Assembly: GCF_014750685.1 (NCBI RefSeq)
Contig: NZ_JAAXGE010000006.1
Span: 186,001-250,000 of the forward strand
DNA from: Bacteroides sp. GM023
GTDB lineage: Bacteria > Bacteroidota > Bacteroidia > Bacteroidales > Bacteroidaceae
DNA length: 64,000 bases
Direction: 5' to 3'
A program made the translations under genes and the position numbers. The notes below the pieces were generated by a model that saw only the letters and a list, made by a program, of their open reading frames with translations, had not been told where the DNA came from and did not search any database. Of the stretch, positions 8,506 through 17,402 are shown piece by piece (position 1 is the first letter of the stretch; each line of letters starts with the position of its first letter).

Positions 8506-10641
8506 ATGGACAATAATAATAGCAATAATAACAATGGCAATAAACCTAACAATAAGGTTAATTTGCCGAAGTTCAATCTGAACTGGATGTATATGATTAT
8601 TGCCCTGATGCTTCTCGGCCTCTGGTGGGGCAGTGATTCAAAGGGTGCTGGAAGCAAAGCTGTTACTTACAGCGAGTTACAGGATTACGTCAAAAATGGA
8701 TATATCAGCAAGGTGTTGGGCTATGAAGATAAGTCCATCGAAGCGTATCTGAAACCTACCGCCGTAGGTGCCGTGTTCGGCGCAGACTCTACGAAGGTAG
8801 GACGCAACCCTATCATTACGAGTAGAGCGCCATCTACCGATAAGCTGGAAGAATTCTTGCAGGCTGAAAAAGAAGCCGGTCACTTTGACGGTACATCGGA
8901 TTATCCGCCTAAGTCGGATATATTCCCTGCCATCCTGATTCAGATACTTCCTCTTGTATTGCTGGTTGCCTTATGGATATTCTTCATGCGCCGCATGAGT
9001 GGTGGTGGCAGCGGTGGCCCCGGCGGTGTGTTCAACGTAGGAAAATCAAAAGCACAACTTTTCGAAAAAGGTGGTTCTATCAAAATCACATTCAAGGATG
9101 TGGCAGGTTTGGCAGAAGCCAAGCAGGAAGTGGAAGAAATTGTAGAGTTCCTGAAAGAACCGCAGAAATATACAGACCTGGGTGGTAAAATCCCTAAGGG
9201 TGCATTGCTGGTAGGCCCTCCGGGAACCGGTAAAACGTTGCTTGCCAAGGCTGTTGCCGGTGAAGCGAATGTGCCTTTCTTCTCTTTGGCGGGTTCTGAC
9301 TTCGTGGAAATGTTCGTGGGTGTAGGTGCATCCCGTGTCCGCGACTTGTTCAAGCAGGCAAAGGAAAAGGCTCCCTGTATCGTCTTTATTGACGAGATTG
9401 ATGCCGTGGGACGTGCTCGTGGCAAGAATCCTGCAATGGGTGGAAATGATGAACGCGAGAACACGTTGAACCAGTTGCTGACAGAGATGGACGGTTTCGG
9501 TTCCAACAGTGGTGTTATCATCCTGGCAGCTACCAACCGTGTAGACGTATTGGATAAGGCGTTGCTTCGTGCCGGACGTTTCGACCGGCAGATACATGTA
9601 GACCTGCCCGACCTGAACGAACGTAAAGAAGTATTCGGCGTACATTTGCGCCCGATTAAGATAGATGATACAGTAGACGTAGATTTGCTGTCACGCCAAA
9701 CTCCGGGATTCTCCGGTGCGGATATTGCCAATGTCTGCAATGAGGCGGCATTGATTGCAGCCCGTCACGGTAAGAAATTCGTAGGCAAACAGGATTTCCT
9801 TGATGCCGTAGACCGTATCATTGGTGGTTTGGAAAAGAAAACCAAAATTACGACGGAAGCAGAAAGACGTTCTATCGCGCTGCATGAAGCGGGTCACGCT
9901 TCTATCTCCTGGTTGTTGGAATATGCTAATCCGCTGATTAAGGTAACAATCGTTCCTCGCGGACGTGCGCTAGGCGCTGCCTGGTATCTTCCGGAAGAGC
10001 GTCAGATTACGACTAAGGAACAGATGCTTGACGAGATGTGTGCAACTCTTGGCGGACGCGCAGCCGAAGATTTATTTGTCGGCCGTATCTCTACGGGTGC
10101 CATGAACGACTTGGAGAGAGTAACGAAACAGGCCTATGGCATGATTGCTTATTTAGGTATGAGCGACAAGTTGCCGAACCTGTGTTATTATAATAATGAA
10201 GAATATTCTTTCAACCGTCCATATAGCGAAAAGACTGCCGAACTCATCGACGAAGAAGTCAAGAAGATGGTGAACGAGCAGTATGAACGTGCCAAGCAAA
10301 TTTTGGCTGAACATAAAGAAGGTCACAACGAACTGACGCAGTTGTTGATTGACAAAGAAGTTATCTTTGCGGAAGACGTTGAACGCATCTTCGGAAAACG
10401 TCCGTGGGCGTCCCGCTCGGAAGAAATCATGGCTGCGAAAGAAAGTCAGGATGCTGCTAAGGCTGAAAGGGAGTTAGCTGAAAGGCTGAAAGGAGAAGAA
10501 AAAGAAATCAAAGAAGAGGAAGCTGAAAATACCGCAGAAGAAAAAGCTGCTACAACGGAAACGAAAGTAACCGCAGAAGGAACGAAAGTGACCGTAGAGA
10601 GAAATACATCTACGGAAGCAGAAACGAATGAGGAAAAATAA
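8506..10641 (+). CDS. ftsH: ATP-dependent zinc metalloprotease FtsH
   Basis: A 711-residue membrane AAA+ protease that degrades unfolded membrane and short-lived cytosolic proteins. Order of parts: an Asn-rich head (residues 3-18), TM1 (27-42), periplasmic domain, TM2 (141-160), a glycine-rich linker, the AAA module with Walker A GPPGTGKT (237-244), Walker B FIDE (294-297) and the second region of homology ATNRVDVLDKALLRAGRFDRQ, then the peptidase domain with HEAGH (460-464). The last 70 residues are an unusually long, highly charged E/K/T-rich tail. The length exceeds the E. coli protein by about 65 residues, accounted for by both ends. Confidence 0.97.
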   Translation: MDNNNSNNNNGNKPNNKVNLPKFNLNWMYMIIALMLLGLWWGSDSKGAGSKAVTYSELQDYVKNGYISKVLGYEDKSIEAYLKPTAVGAVFGADSTKVGRNPIITSRAPSTDKLEEFLQAEKEAGHFDGTSDYPPKSDIFPAILIQILPLVLLVALWIFFMRRMSGGGSGGPGGVFNVGKSKAQLFEKGGSIKITFKDVAGLAEAKQEVEEIVEFLKEPQKYTDLGGKIPKGALLVGPPGTGKTLLAKAVAGEANVPFFSLAGSDFVEMFVGVGASRVRDLFKQAKEKAPCIVFIDEIDAVGRARGKNPAMGGNDERENTLNQLLTEMDGFGSNSGVIILAATNRVDVLDKALLRAGRFDRQIHVDLPDLNERKEVFGVHLRPIKIDDTVDVDLLSRQTPGFSGADIANVCNEAALIAARHGKKFVGKQDFLDAVDRIIGGLEKKTKITTEAERRSIALHEAGHASISWLLEYANPLIKVTIVPRGRALGAAWYLPEERQITTKEQMLDEMCATLGGRAAEDLFVGRISTGAMNDLERVTKQAYGMIAYLGMSDKLPNLCYYNNEEYSFNRPYSEKTAELIDEEVKKMVNEQYERAKQILAEHKEGHNELTQLLIDKEVIFAEDVERIFGKRPWASRSEEIMAAKESQDAAKAERELAERLKGEEKEIKEEEAENTAEEKAATTETKVTAEGTKVTVERNTSTEAETNEEK

Positions 10642-10676
10642 GCTGCCAAAATCCAACTAATTAAAACACGCTGATT

Positions 10677-11519
10677 TTGATTAACAATTTTATAAAACGA
10701 GCTATTACGGGTGTACTCTTCGTTGCCATCCTGGTGGGGTGCATCCTTTACGATTCATTCAGCTTTGGTATTCTGTTCACTATCATCAGTGCGCTGACTA
10801 TTTATGAGTTCGGGCAGTTGGTTAATCTGAGGGCAGAAGGAGTTAAGATTAACAAGACAATCACAATGCTGGGCGGAGCCTATTTATTCCTTGCAATAAT
10901 GGGATTCTGCATTGACGCAGCCGATTCGAAGATTTTCATTCCGTATGTACTATTACTACTCTATATGATGATTAGTGAATTGTATCTGAAGAAAGAGAAT
11001 CCGGTACTCAACTGGGCTTTTTCTATGCTTAGTCAAATGTACATCGGTCTACCTTTTGCCATGTTGAATGTGTTGGCATTCAATTATGACCCGACATACA
11101 GCAGTGTTGCTTACAATCCGATTTTACCATTATCCATCTTCATATTCCTTTGGCTGAACGACACAGGTGCATATTGCATCGGTTCGCTTATCGGCAAACA
11201 CAGACTGTTTGAACGTATTTCACCAAAGAAGTCTTGGGAAGGTTCTATCGGCGGCGGAGTGGTAGCTATCGGTGTTTCTTTTGTACTGGCTCACTATTTC
11301 CCGTTCATGTCCATGTGGGAATGGGCAGGATTGGCATTAGTAGTTGTCATATTCGGTACATGGGGTGACTTGACGGAATCACAGCTCAAACGCCAGCTTC
11401 ACGTTAAGGATTCGGGAACAATTCTTCCTGGACATGGCGGAATGCTCGATCGGTTTGACAGCGCTTTGATGGCTATTCCGGCGGCAGTAGTTTACTTGTA
11501 CGCATTGACTTGGATTTAA
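10677..11519 (+). CDS. cdsA: Phosphatidate cytidylyltransferase CdsA
   Basis: A 280-residue integral membrane enzyme that makes CDP-diacylglycerol from phosphatidate and CTP, the branch point of phospholipid synthesis. It begins with a TTG codon; no in-frame ATG occurs before the first membrane helix, and TTG gives the expected basic N-terminus (MINNFIKRAITG). About eight membrane helices are visible and the CDP-diglyceride synthetase signature is in the C-terminal part (SWEGSIGG, then DLTESQLKRQLHVKDSG and LPGHGGMLDRFDS). It lies 35 bp after ftsH and is followed by a terminator. Confidence 0.95.
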   Translation: MINNFIKRAITGVLFVAILVGCILYDSFSFGILFTIISALTIYEFGQLVNLRAEGVKINKTITMLGGAYLFLAIMGFCIDAADSKIFIPYVLLLLYMMISELYLKKENPVLNWAFSMLSQMYIGLPFAMLNVLAFNYDPTYSSVAYNPILPLSIFIFLWLNDTGAYCIGSLIGKHRLFERISPKKSWEGSIGGGVVAIGVSFVLAHYFPFMSMWEWAGLALVVVIFGTWGDLTESQLKRQLHVKDSGTILPGHGGMLDRFDSALMAIPAAVVYLYALTWI

Positions 11520-11561
11520 TCCGGTTCTTCTTTAAGAAGAATAGAACTGCAATAAAAAAAT

Positions 11562-11600
11562 AAAGGTCGGGAACTTCATTGGAAGTATCCCGACCTTTTT
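11562..11600 (+). terminator. Terminator after cdsA
   Basis: Hairpin AAGGTCGGGA with TCCCGACCTT followed by T run. Confidence 0.85.
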
Positions 11601-11626
11601 CACACACAGTAAATCATAGTCAGAGG

Positions 11627-12397
11627 TTATCGGATTGAAGAAGTAGAATGTACATCCTTCGCTTTTTCCGGTACACCCACCGGATGTTCGAAGTCAAGTA
11701 CGATAACTTTCCCTTCTCCATTTTCTTTTGAGTTTATTGTAACCTTAAAGCCTTTCATCGGTGTTGTCTCACCTTCTTTCGGTGTCGGATAGAATTTCTC
11801 CAAATTATAGGAAACTCGTCCCCAACCCCAATAACCGGTCTTATCATCATACGTATTATAACGCAGTTCCAAGTGTACATAACCGTCTTCTGCCACTTTT
11901 AGTGGCGTCGGTTCTTCCACACCAATCAGGTTTTGTACAAGGCTGATACGATGTTTCTCAGAACGGGGAATATTCTGGCGGAAGATAACATTCAGGAACT
12001 TTCCACCCAACCACATATCGCCTTGATAAATCACGATAGGGTCATTCCCGAATTCTTCGGACTCTTCTTCAGTTTTCATCTCTTCCACTTCTTTGGTCAA
12101 CACATCCTGAACGCCTTCCATCTTTACCTGTACACCACCTTCGACATCAACCAAAGGATTAAAGAACGCAACTACACGCTCACCATCCACAGGTTTATAC
12201 CAGGGAATAGAAGTGCTGACCGGGTCAATTGTTCCCCAACGGTCACCTTCCAAATAATATCCGCCACCACCAGTTGTATGAACTGTCGCCCAGTCCCAAC
12301 TGAAATCTCCTATCGAATAACCGTCATCATCACATGACTGCAACATCGGCACTAATGCCAGCAATAAAATACCTAAAAACCACTTAATTTTTTTCAT
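11627..12397 (-). CDS. NigD-like lipoprotein
   Basis: A 256-residue exported lipoprotein. The signal ends in a lipobox-like LQSC with Cys22, followed directly by DDDGYSIGDFSWDWATV, which is the characteristic start of NigD-like proteins of Bacteroides. The rest is predicted beta-rich with an acidic insert near residues 100-120 (EVEEMKTEEESEEFG). NigD homologues are named from a B. fragilis bacteriocin-type locus, but most genomic copies stand alone and their role is unknown. Here it is isolated between cdsA and lpxB, with the lpxB terminator just upstream. Confidence 0.75.
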   Translation of the reverse strand: MKKIKWFLGILLLALVPMLQSCDDDGYSIGDFSWDWATVHTTGGGGYYLEGDRWGTIDPVSTSIPWYKPVDGERVVAFFNPLVDVEGGVQVKMEGVQDVLTKEVEEMKTEEESEEFGNDPIVIYQGDMWLGGKFLNVIFRQNIPRSEKHRISLVQNLIGVEEPTPLKVAEDGYVHLELRYNTYDDKTGYWGWGRVSYNLEKFYPTPKEGETTPMKGFKVTINSKENGEGKVIVLDFEHPVGVPEKAKDVHSTSSIR

Positions 12398-12438
12398 ATC
12401 GTTTTTCCTTTCTTTTTTAACCTTCTGTACTATAAATA

Positions 12439-12470
12439 AAAAAGCCGTGCAAATATTGCATCGGCTTTAC
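12439..12470 (-). terminator. Terminator after lpxB
   Basis: Imperfect hairpin AAAGCCG-TGCAA / TTGCA-T-CGGCTTT, followed on the minus strand by a T run. Confidence 0.75.
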
Positions 12471-12490
12471 GTTTATTCAGAAAAAGAAAG

Positions 12491-13627
12491 TTATTTTTTC
12501 AACAAGGCCAGCATTTCACGTGCTGCATGACGGGGAGCGCCGGCAGGTCCCAACCGCTCCGCCATATACTCGTATTCTTTAAGCATCTGCTTTCTATACT
12601 TCTCATTTTCAAGTATATTCTTCAATTCCTGCTGCATATTCTTCACGGTCATCGTATCCGCTACCAGCTCTTTCACTACTTCTCGGTCGGCAATCAGATT
12701 GACCAATGAGATAAATCTCACCGTCAGAATATGGCGCCGCAAGAATGAAATAACTTTCCCGATAGGAGTATGATAACAAACCACTTGGGGAACGCGAAAC
12801 AAAGCCGTCTCAAGAGTAGCTGTACCCGAAGTGACCAAAGCCGCATCCGCGTGCTGCAAAAGCCGATATGTCTGGTCAAAAATGATTTTCACTTTCGCAT
12901 CGCCCATGTATTGCTTATAGTATTCGGGAGCAATGGCAGGAGCTCCAGCCAAAACAAGTTGATAATCAGGAAAAGCGGATGCCGCCTTCAACATATCCGG
13001 CAGATTATCCTTTACCTCCTGCTTCCGGCTTCCTGCCAAAAGGGCGATTATCGGTTTATCTTCCAGTTGGTTCTCTGCTACAAATGCTTCAAAGTCTTTC
13101 GGATGTGCTTCCTGATAGGCAGTAACCTCATCTACCGTAGGATTGCCTACATAATGAATGGGGTACTGGTGTTTTCCTTCGAAAAATTCCACTTCGAAAG
13201 GAAGGATAGAGAAAAGCTCATCCACATCACGTTTTATATTCTTGATACGGTATTCTTTCCATGCCCATATCTTCGGAGAAATATAATAGTAAACCGGAAT
13301 CTGCGTCTTGGCATGCACAAATTTGGCAATATCGAGGTTGAATCCCGGATAGTCCACCAGGATTACTACATCAGGATTCCAGGAAACGATATCTTCCTTG
13401 CAACGTTTCATGTTTGCAAAGATGGTGCGTAGATGGAGCAACACTGGAATAAATCCCATATAGGCCAGTTCCTTATAATGCTTTACCATCGTTCCGCCGA
13501 CAGCAGCCATCAGGTCGCCCCCGAAAAAACGAAAATCAGCCTGCGGGTCTTCCGCTTTCAGGGCAGCCATCAGATGGGATGCGTGCAAGTCGCCGGATGC
13601 TTCGCCGACAATCAGATAATACTTCAT
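12491..13627 (-). CDS. lpxB: Lipid-A-disaccharide synthase
   Basis: A 378-residue GT19 glycosyltransferase that joins UDP-diacylglucosamine and lipid X into the lipid A disaccharide at the inner membrane. The start MKYYLIVGEASGDLHASHLM carries the canonical GEASGDLHA motif (residues 8-16), and the conserved SPKIWAWKEYRIKNIK and SGTATLETAL segments are present, as is LLAGSRKQEV. Length is normal. It is 52 bp downstream of surE on the same strand, so both genes are probably one transcript. Confidence 0.97.
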   Translation of the reverse strand: MKYYLIVGEASGDLHASHLMAALKAEDPQADFRFFGGDLMAAVGGTMVKHYKELAYMGFIPVLLHLRTIFANMKRCKEDIVSWNPDVVILVDYPGFNLDIAKFVHAKTQIPVYYYISPKIWAWKEYRIKNIKRDVDELFSILPFEVEFFEGKHQYPIHYVGNPTVDEVTAYQEAHPKDFEAFVAENQLEDKPIIALLAGSRKQEVKDNLPDMLKAASAFPDYQLVLAGAPAIAPEYYKQYMGDAKVKIIFDQTYRLLQHADAALVTSGTATLETALFRVPQVVCYHTPIGKVISFLRRHILTVRFISLVNLIADREVVKELVADTMTVKNMQQELKNILENEKYRKQMLKEYEYMAERLGPAGAPRHAAREMLALLKK

Positions 13628-13679
13628 ATTTAATAGATTACTGATTATGAAGAATGAGGAATGAGGAAAAGAATGTCAT

Positions 13680-14459
13680 TCATTTCCCATTATCATTTAT
13701 CCATTTGTTCAATTCGCCGATAAAGTCATAAGCCGTCACATCAACGGTAGTCGGAGTGATAGCCACATAGCCATTTGCCAGCGCCCAGTGGTCGTTCTTC
13801 TCATTTTCAGGTTCGTGGTCTGTAAATTCACCCGCCAGCCAAAAATAATTCGGGTCGGTCAGACGGGGGCAGGCAGTCCATTCGTTGCTCCAGTGTCCTT
13901 TTGCTTGTTCACAGACCTTTATTCCTTTTATATCAGTTGTATTCGGGAAGTTCACATTAAGACAAGTCAGAGGGGGAAGTCCTTTCTCCAGTATCATCGC
14001 GGCAATGCTGCGGATATAAGGGCCGGCAGCATCAAAATCGGCATCCTGCGCATGATCGCACAAAGAGAAGCCTATGGAAGGAATTCCATTCAGACAGCCC
14101 TCAATCACCACTCCCATCGTACCGGAATAATGCACATTTGAAGCCGAATTATCTCCGTGGTTGATACCGCCGACTACCAAATCCGGCATTCTGTCGAGTA
14201 CTGTGTTTCGTGCCAGTTTGATACAGTCGGTCGGTGTACCCGTACATTTATAGACCGTCAATCCTACTTCTTTCTTGACCAGTTGATAATGAACAGGCTG
14301 CGTCACCGTCAGCGCACAACCGCTACCCGAACGCGGGGAATCAGGCGCCATTACTACAATATCCCCCAAAGGGCGAAGAAACTTCACCAGTTCATTAATG
14401 CCTTTAGCCATCACGCCATCGTCATTCGATACGAGTATCAACGGCTTTTCATTTTCCAT
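13680..14459 (-). CDS. surE: 5'/3'-nucleotidase SurE
   Basis: A 259-residue metal-dependent nucleoside monophosphatase. The ATG at 14457-14459 is chosen: it gives the family N-terminus MENEKPLILVSNDDGV with the metal-binding ND-D motif, and an AAGGAAAGGA ribosome-binding sequence lies about 7 bases upstream. A 26-residue longer frame exists to 14537 but is not family-like. Other hallmarks are PDSPRSGSG, GTPTDCI and GGINHGDNSA, then YSGTMGVVIEG. It is upstream of lpxB in a likely two-gene operon, divergent from parA. Confidence 0.95.
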   Translation of the reverse strand: MENEKPLILVSNDDGVMAKGINELVKFLRPLGDIVVMAPDSPRSGSGCALTVTQPVHYQLVKKEVGLTVYKCTGTPTDCIKLARNTVLDRMPDLVVGGINHGDNSASNVHYSGTMGVVIEGCLNGIPSIGFSLCDHAQDADFDAAGPYIRSIAAMILEKGLPPLTCLNVNFPNTTDIKGIKVCEQAKGHWSNEWTACPRLTDPNYFWLAGEFTDHEPENEKNDHWALANGYVAITPTTVDVTAYDFIGELNKWINDNGK

Positions 14460-14813
14460 ATATTCAATCCTTTCCTTTTTAATATTCGCACAAAAGTAGC
14501 AAAAAGAAGCCGTACCGCCAAACCCTCTTTCCATCATATGAAAAGTATCTTCCCACCCCCACTCTCACCCGTTTACAAATCTTAATCTTCTGCAAGCGAG
14601 CAAAAAAAGAAATAAATATCCAATATAAATATGTATATTTGCAAGCTCACAAAGAGAAAAGTAGATGGGGAACCTGTCTTGGTTTTGTAACCGTTTCGTC
14701 CGACAGTTATTAACAAAACAGGTGACTTATCAACAGAAATTGCAAAGTTTCTCTTTTTTCGTAGGCGCTCTAAGGATTTATCACTTATTTCGCTGCCAAT
14801 AAATTTAGAGAAT
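14460..14813. other. Divergent surE/parA intergenic region
   Basis: About 350 bases between the surE and parA starts. It contains the surE ribosome-binding site, a TATATTTG -7 box for parA at 14634-14641 and a long 5' leader of about 170 bases. The leader has flanking ACCTGT/ACAGGT half-sites (about 14668-14732) with weak internal pairing only. No full parS-like palindrome was found here. Confidence 0.4.
14634..14641 (+). promoter_or_regulatory. -7 box for parAB operon
   Basis: TATATTTG fits TAnnTTTG and is 172 bases upstream of the parA ATG, implying a long leader. Confidence 0.4.
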
Positions 14814-15578
14814 ATGGGAAAAATTATTGCTTTGGCCAATCAAAAAGGCGGTGTAGGAAAGACTACGACTACGATTAACCTCGCAGCCTCACTTGCTACA
14901 CTCGAAAAGAAGGTACTCGTGATAGATGCCGACCCGCAAGCGAATGCCTCTTCCGGACTGGGAGTAGACATCAAGCAGTCGGAATGCACTATCTATGAAT
15001 GCATTATTGACAGAGCCAACGTACAGGACGCTATCCTCGACACAGAAATTGATTCTTTAAAAGTAATCTCTTCGCACATCAATCTTGTAGGAGCAGAGAT
15101 TGAAATGCTGAACCTCCCAAACCGCGAAAAGATTCTGAAAGAAGTGCTCACACCCTTGAAGAAAGAATATGACTATATTCTGATAGACTGTTCTCCTTCA
15201 TTAGGACTTATTACGATTAATGCCCTGACAGCGGCGGACTCGGTGATTATCCCCGTGCAAGCCGAATATTTCGCTCTCGAGGGTATCAGCAAACTGCTGA
15301 ACACCATCAAAATCATCAAATCGAAACTGAATCCGGCTCTTGAAATCGAAGGATTCCTGCTCACGATGTACGACTCACGTCTGCGCCAGGCCAACCAAAT
15401 CTACGATGAAGTGAAACGACACTTCCAGGAACTGGTATTCAACACGGTCGTTCAACGGAATGTCAAATTGAGCGAGGCTCCCAGCTACGGTATCCCGACC
15501 ATCCTTTACGATGCGGACTCTACCGGCGCCAAGAACCACCTGGCTCTTGCTAAAGAGATTATCAACCGAAATAAATAA
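14814..15578 (+). CDS. parA: Chromosome partitioning ATPase ParA (Soj)
   Basis: A 254-residue Walker-type ParA ATPase. The deviant Walker A KGGVGKTTTT is at residues 11-20, Walker A' IDADPQANASSG near 39-50 and the DCSPSLGLI motif near 124. There is no N-terminal HTH, so it is the short chromosomal (Soj-type) form which works with ParB-parS to segregate origins. parB follows after 11 bp. Confidence 0.96.
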   Translation: MGKIIALANQKGGVGKTTTTINLAASLATLEKKVLVIDADPQANASSGLGVDIKQSECTIYECIIDRANVQDAILDTEIDSLKVISSHINLVGAEIEMLNLPNREKILKEVLTPLKKEYDYILIDCSPSLGLITINALTAADSVIIPVQAEYFALEGISKLLNTIKIIKSKLNPALEIEGFLLTMYDSRLRQANQIYDEVKRHFQELVFNTVVQRNVKLSEAPSYGIPTILYDADSTGAKNHLALAKEIINRNK

Positions 15579-15589
15579 AAGAAGAAGAT

Positions 15590-16480
15590 ATGGCAACACC
15601 AAAAAGAAATGCATTAGGACGCGGACTTGACGCCTTGCTCTCAATGGATGACGTGAAAACCGAAGGCTCTTCTTCCATTAATGAAATAGAGTTGGCGAAG
15701 ATTGCCGTCAATCCCAACCAGCCGCGCCGTGAGTTTGACGAAACGGCTTTGCAGGAACTGGCTGACTCGATTGCCGAAATCGGCATTATCCAACCTATCA
15801 CTTTGCGTAAAGTCTCGGACGATGAATATCAGATTATCGCCGGGGAACGCCGTTACCGTGCTTCGCAAAAAGCGGGACTGAAAACAATCCCTGCTTACAT
15901 CCGCACCGCCGACGACGAGAACATGATGGAAATGGCGCTGATTGAAAATATACAGCGTGAAGACCTGAATGCCGTAGAAATCGCACTTGCCTACCAGCAT
16001 CTGCTTGACCAGTACGAACTGACACAGGAACGCTTGAGCGAGCGTATCGGCAAAAACCGCACGACAATCGCCAACTATCTGCGCCTGCTGAAACTGCCGG
16101 CTCCTATACAGATGGCATTGCAAAACAAACAGTTGGACATGGGACATGCACGTGCGCTCATTTCACTGGGCGACCCTAAACTACAAGTTAAAATATTCGA
16201 AGAGATACAAGAGCACGGATATTCCGTCCGTAAGGTAGAAGAAATTGTTAAATCATTAAGCGAAGGAGAAGCCGTGAAAAGCGGTACGCGGAAAATAACT
16301 CCGAAACGTGCCAAACTTCCGGAAGAATTCAACTTACTGAAGCAACAGCTCACAGGCTTTTTCAATACCAAGGTACAACTCACTTGCTCCGAAAAGGGGA
16401 AAGGAAAAATCAGTATTCCTTTCGGCAACGAAGAGGAACTGGAACGTATCATGGAAATCTTCGATACGTTAAAGAAGTAA
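15590..16480 (+). CDS. parB: Chromosome partitioning protein ParB (Spo0J)
   Basis: A 296-residue ParB CTPase/DNA-binding protein. The N-terminus KRNALGRGLDALL is typical; NPNQPRREFDE and the GERRYRAS box (CTP-binding fold) are at about 41-90, ENIQREDLNA follows, and the HTH with QERLSERIGKNRTTIANYLRLLKLP is near 145-170. The C-terminal part is a dimerisation region. It abuts the next gene directly: its stop codon ends at 16480 and the next ATG begins at 16481. Confidence 0.96.
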   Translation: MATPKRNALGRGLDALLSMDDVKTEGSSSINEIELAKIAVNPNQPRREFDETALQELADSIAEIGIIQPITLRKVSDDEYQIIAGERRYRASQKAGLKTIPAYIRTADDENMMEMALIENIQREDLNAVEIALAYQHLLDQYELTQERLSERIGKNRTTIANYLRLLKLPAPIQMALQNKQLDMGHARALISLGDPKLQVKIFEEIQEHGYSVRKVEEIVKSLSEGEAVKSGTRKITPKRAKLPEEFNLLKQQLTGFFNTKVQLTCSEKGKGKISIPFGNEEELERIMEIFDTLKK

Positions 16481-17368
16481 ATGACTAGAATAAGTAAGAA
16501 ATATCAGTTACCCGTCATCGCCCTGCTTCTCTGTTTTCTACAGGTGGCAGGGATTGATGTGTATGCACAATCCACTGTCACTCCGGTGCAGAAAGACACA
16601 ACTATCATGCAGCGGGAAGCGCCGAAAGCCCGTGCCAGAAGGCATCGTGAACCGACGGCACAGGATTCGCTGAAGAAAGATTCCATCCGGATTATACCGT
16701 CCAAGGAACTTCCTTCCGTTGATAGCCTGTCGGCTGCCAAGATACAGATAGCGGACAGCCTGGACGCAGTGAACAAGAAGGAGTTGAAAAAGATAGAACA
16801 GCCTGCATCTATCATTGTCAAGACAGACACAGTTCCGCCACCCACACAGGATATTAACAAGAAGATATTTATCCCAAACCCGACCAAAGCGACCTGGCTG
16901 GCAGTCGTATTTCCCGGTGGTGGACAGATTTACAACCGTAAATACTGGAAGTTACCTATTATATATGGTGGATTTGCCGGTTGTGCGTATGCATTGAGCT
17001 GGAATGGCAAGATGTATAAAGACTACTCACAAGCTTATCTGGACATCATGGACAGCAACCCGAACACCAAAAGTTACGAAGACTTGCTGCCGCCCAACGC
17101 TACTTACAACGAGGAGCAGTTGAAAAATACATTAAAACGAAGAAAAGATATGTTCCGGCGTTATCGGGACCTTAGTATATTTGCATTTATCGGAGTTTAT
17201 CTTATCTCTATCATCGACGCATATGTGGATGCAGAGTTGTCCAACTTCGATATAACTCCCGACTTGAGTATGAAAGTAGAACCGGCTGTTATCGACAATA
17301 ACAATCAGTTCCGCTCGAATAGTTTTAAGAACAAGTCGGTTGGCTTGCAATGCGTATTACGATTTTAA
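16481..17368 (+). CDS. DUF5683 domain-containing exported/membrane protein
   Basis: A 295-residue protein with an N-terminal hydrophobic export segment ending near YAQ, a basic/Ser-rich linker, then the DUF5683 core beginning KATWLAVVFPGGGQIYNRKYWKLP, which contains hydrophobic stretches (GGFAGCAYALSW and FAFIGVYLISIIDAYVDA) that are probably membrane-associated. The family is conserved in Bacteroidetes, often after parB, but has no assigned function. Position between parB and a lytic transglycosylase hints at envelope growth, as inference only. Confidence 0.8.
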   Translation: MTRISKKYQLPVIALLLCFLQVAGIDVYAQSTVTPVQKDTTIMQREAPKARARRHREPTAQDSLKKDSIRIIPSKELPSVDSLSAAKIQIADSLDAVNKKELKKIEQPASIIVKTDTVPPPTQDINKKIFIPNPTKATWLAVVFPGGGQIYNRKYWKLPIIYGGFAGCAYALSWNGKMYKDYSQAYLDIMDSNPNTKSYEDLLPPNATYNEEQLKNTLKRRKDMFRRYRDLSIFAFIGVYLISIIDAYVDAELSNFDITPDLSMKVEPAVIDNNNQFRSNSFKNKSVGLQCVLRF

Positions 17369-17402
17369 AAAACACAATTTAGATTGATCTTATTATTGAA
17401 GC

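Noticed and set aside
12520..12540. TTTCACGTG, resembling half a parS site
   Set aside because: Only the left half of the parS palindrome is matched, and it lies in the coding end of lpxB.
14668..14735. ACCTGT ... ACAGGT flanks in the parA leader as a riboswitch or attenuator
   Set aside because: Pairing between the arms is too poor and no known riboswitch core is recognisable.
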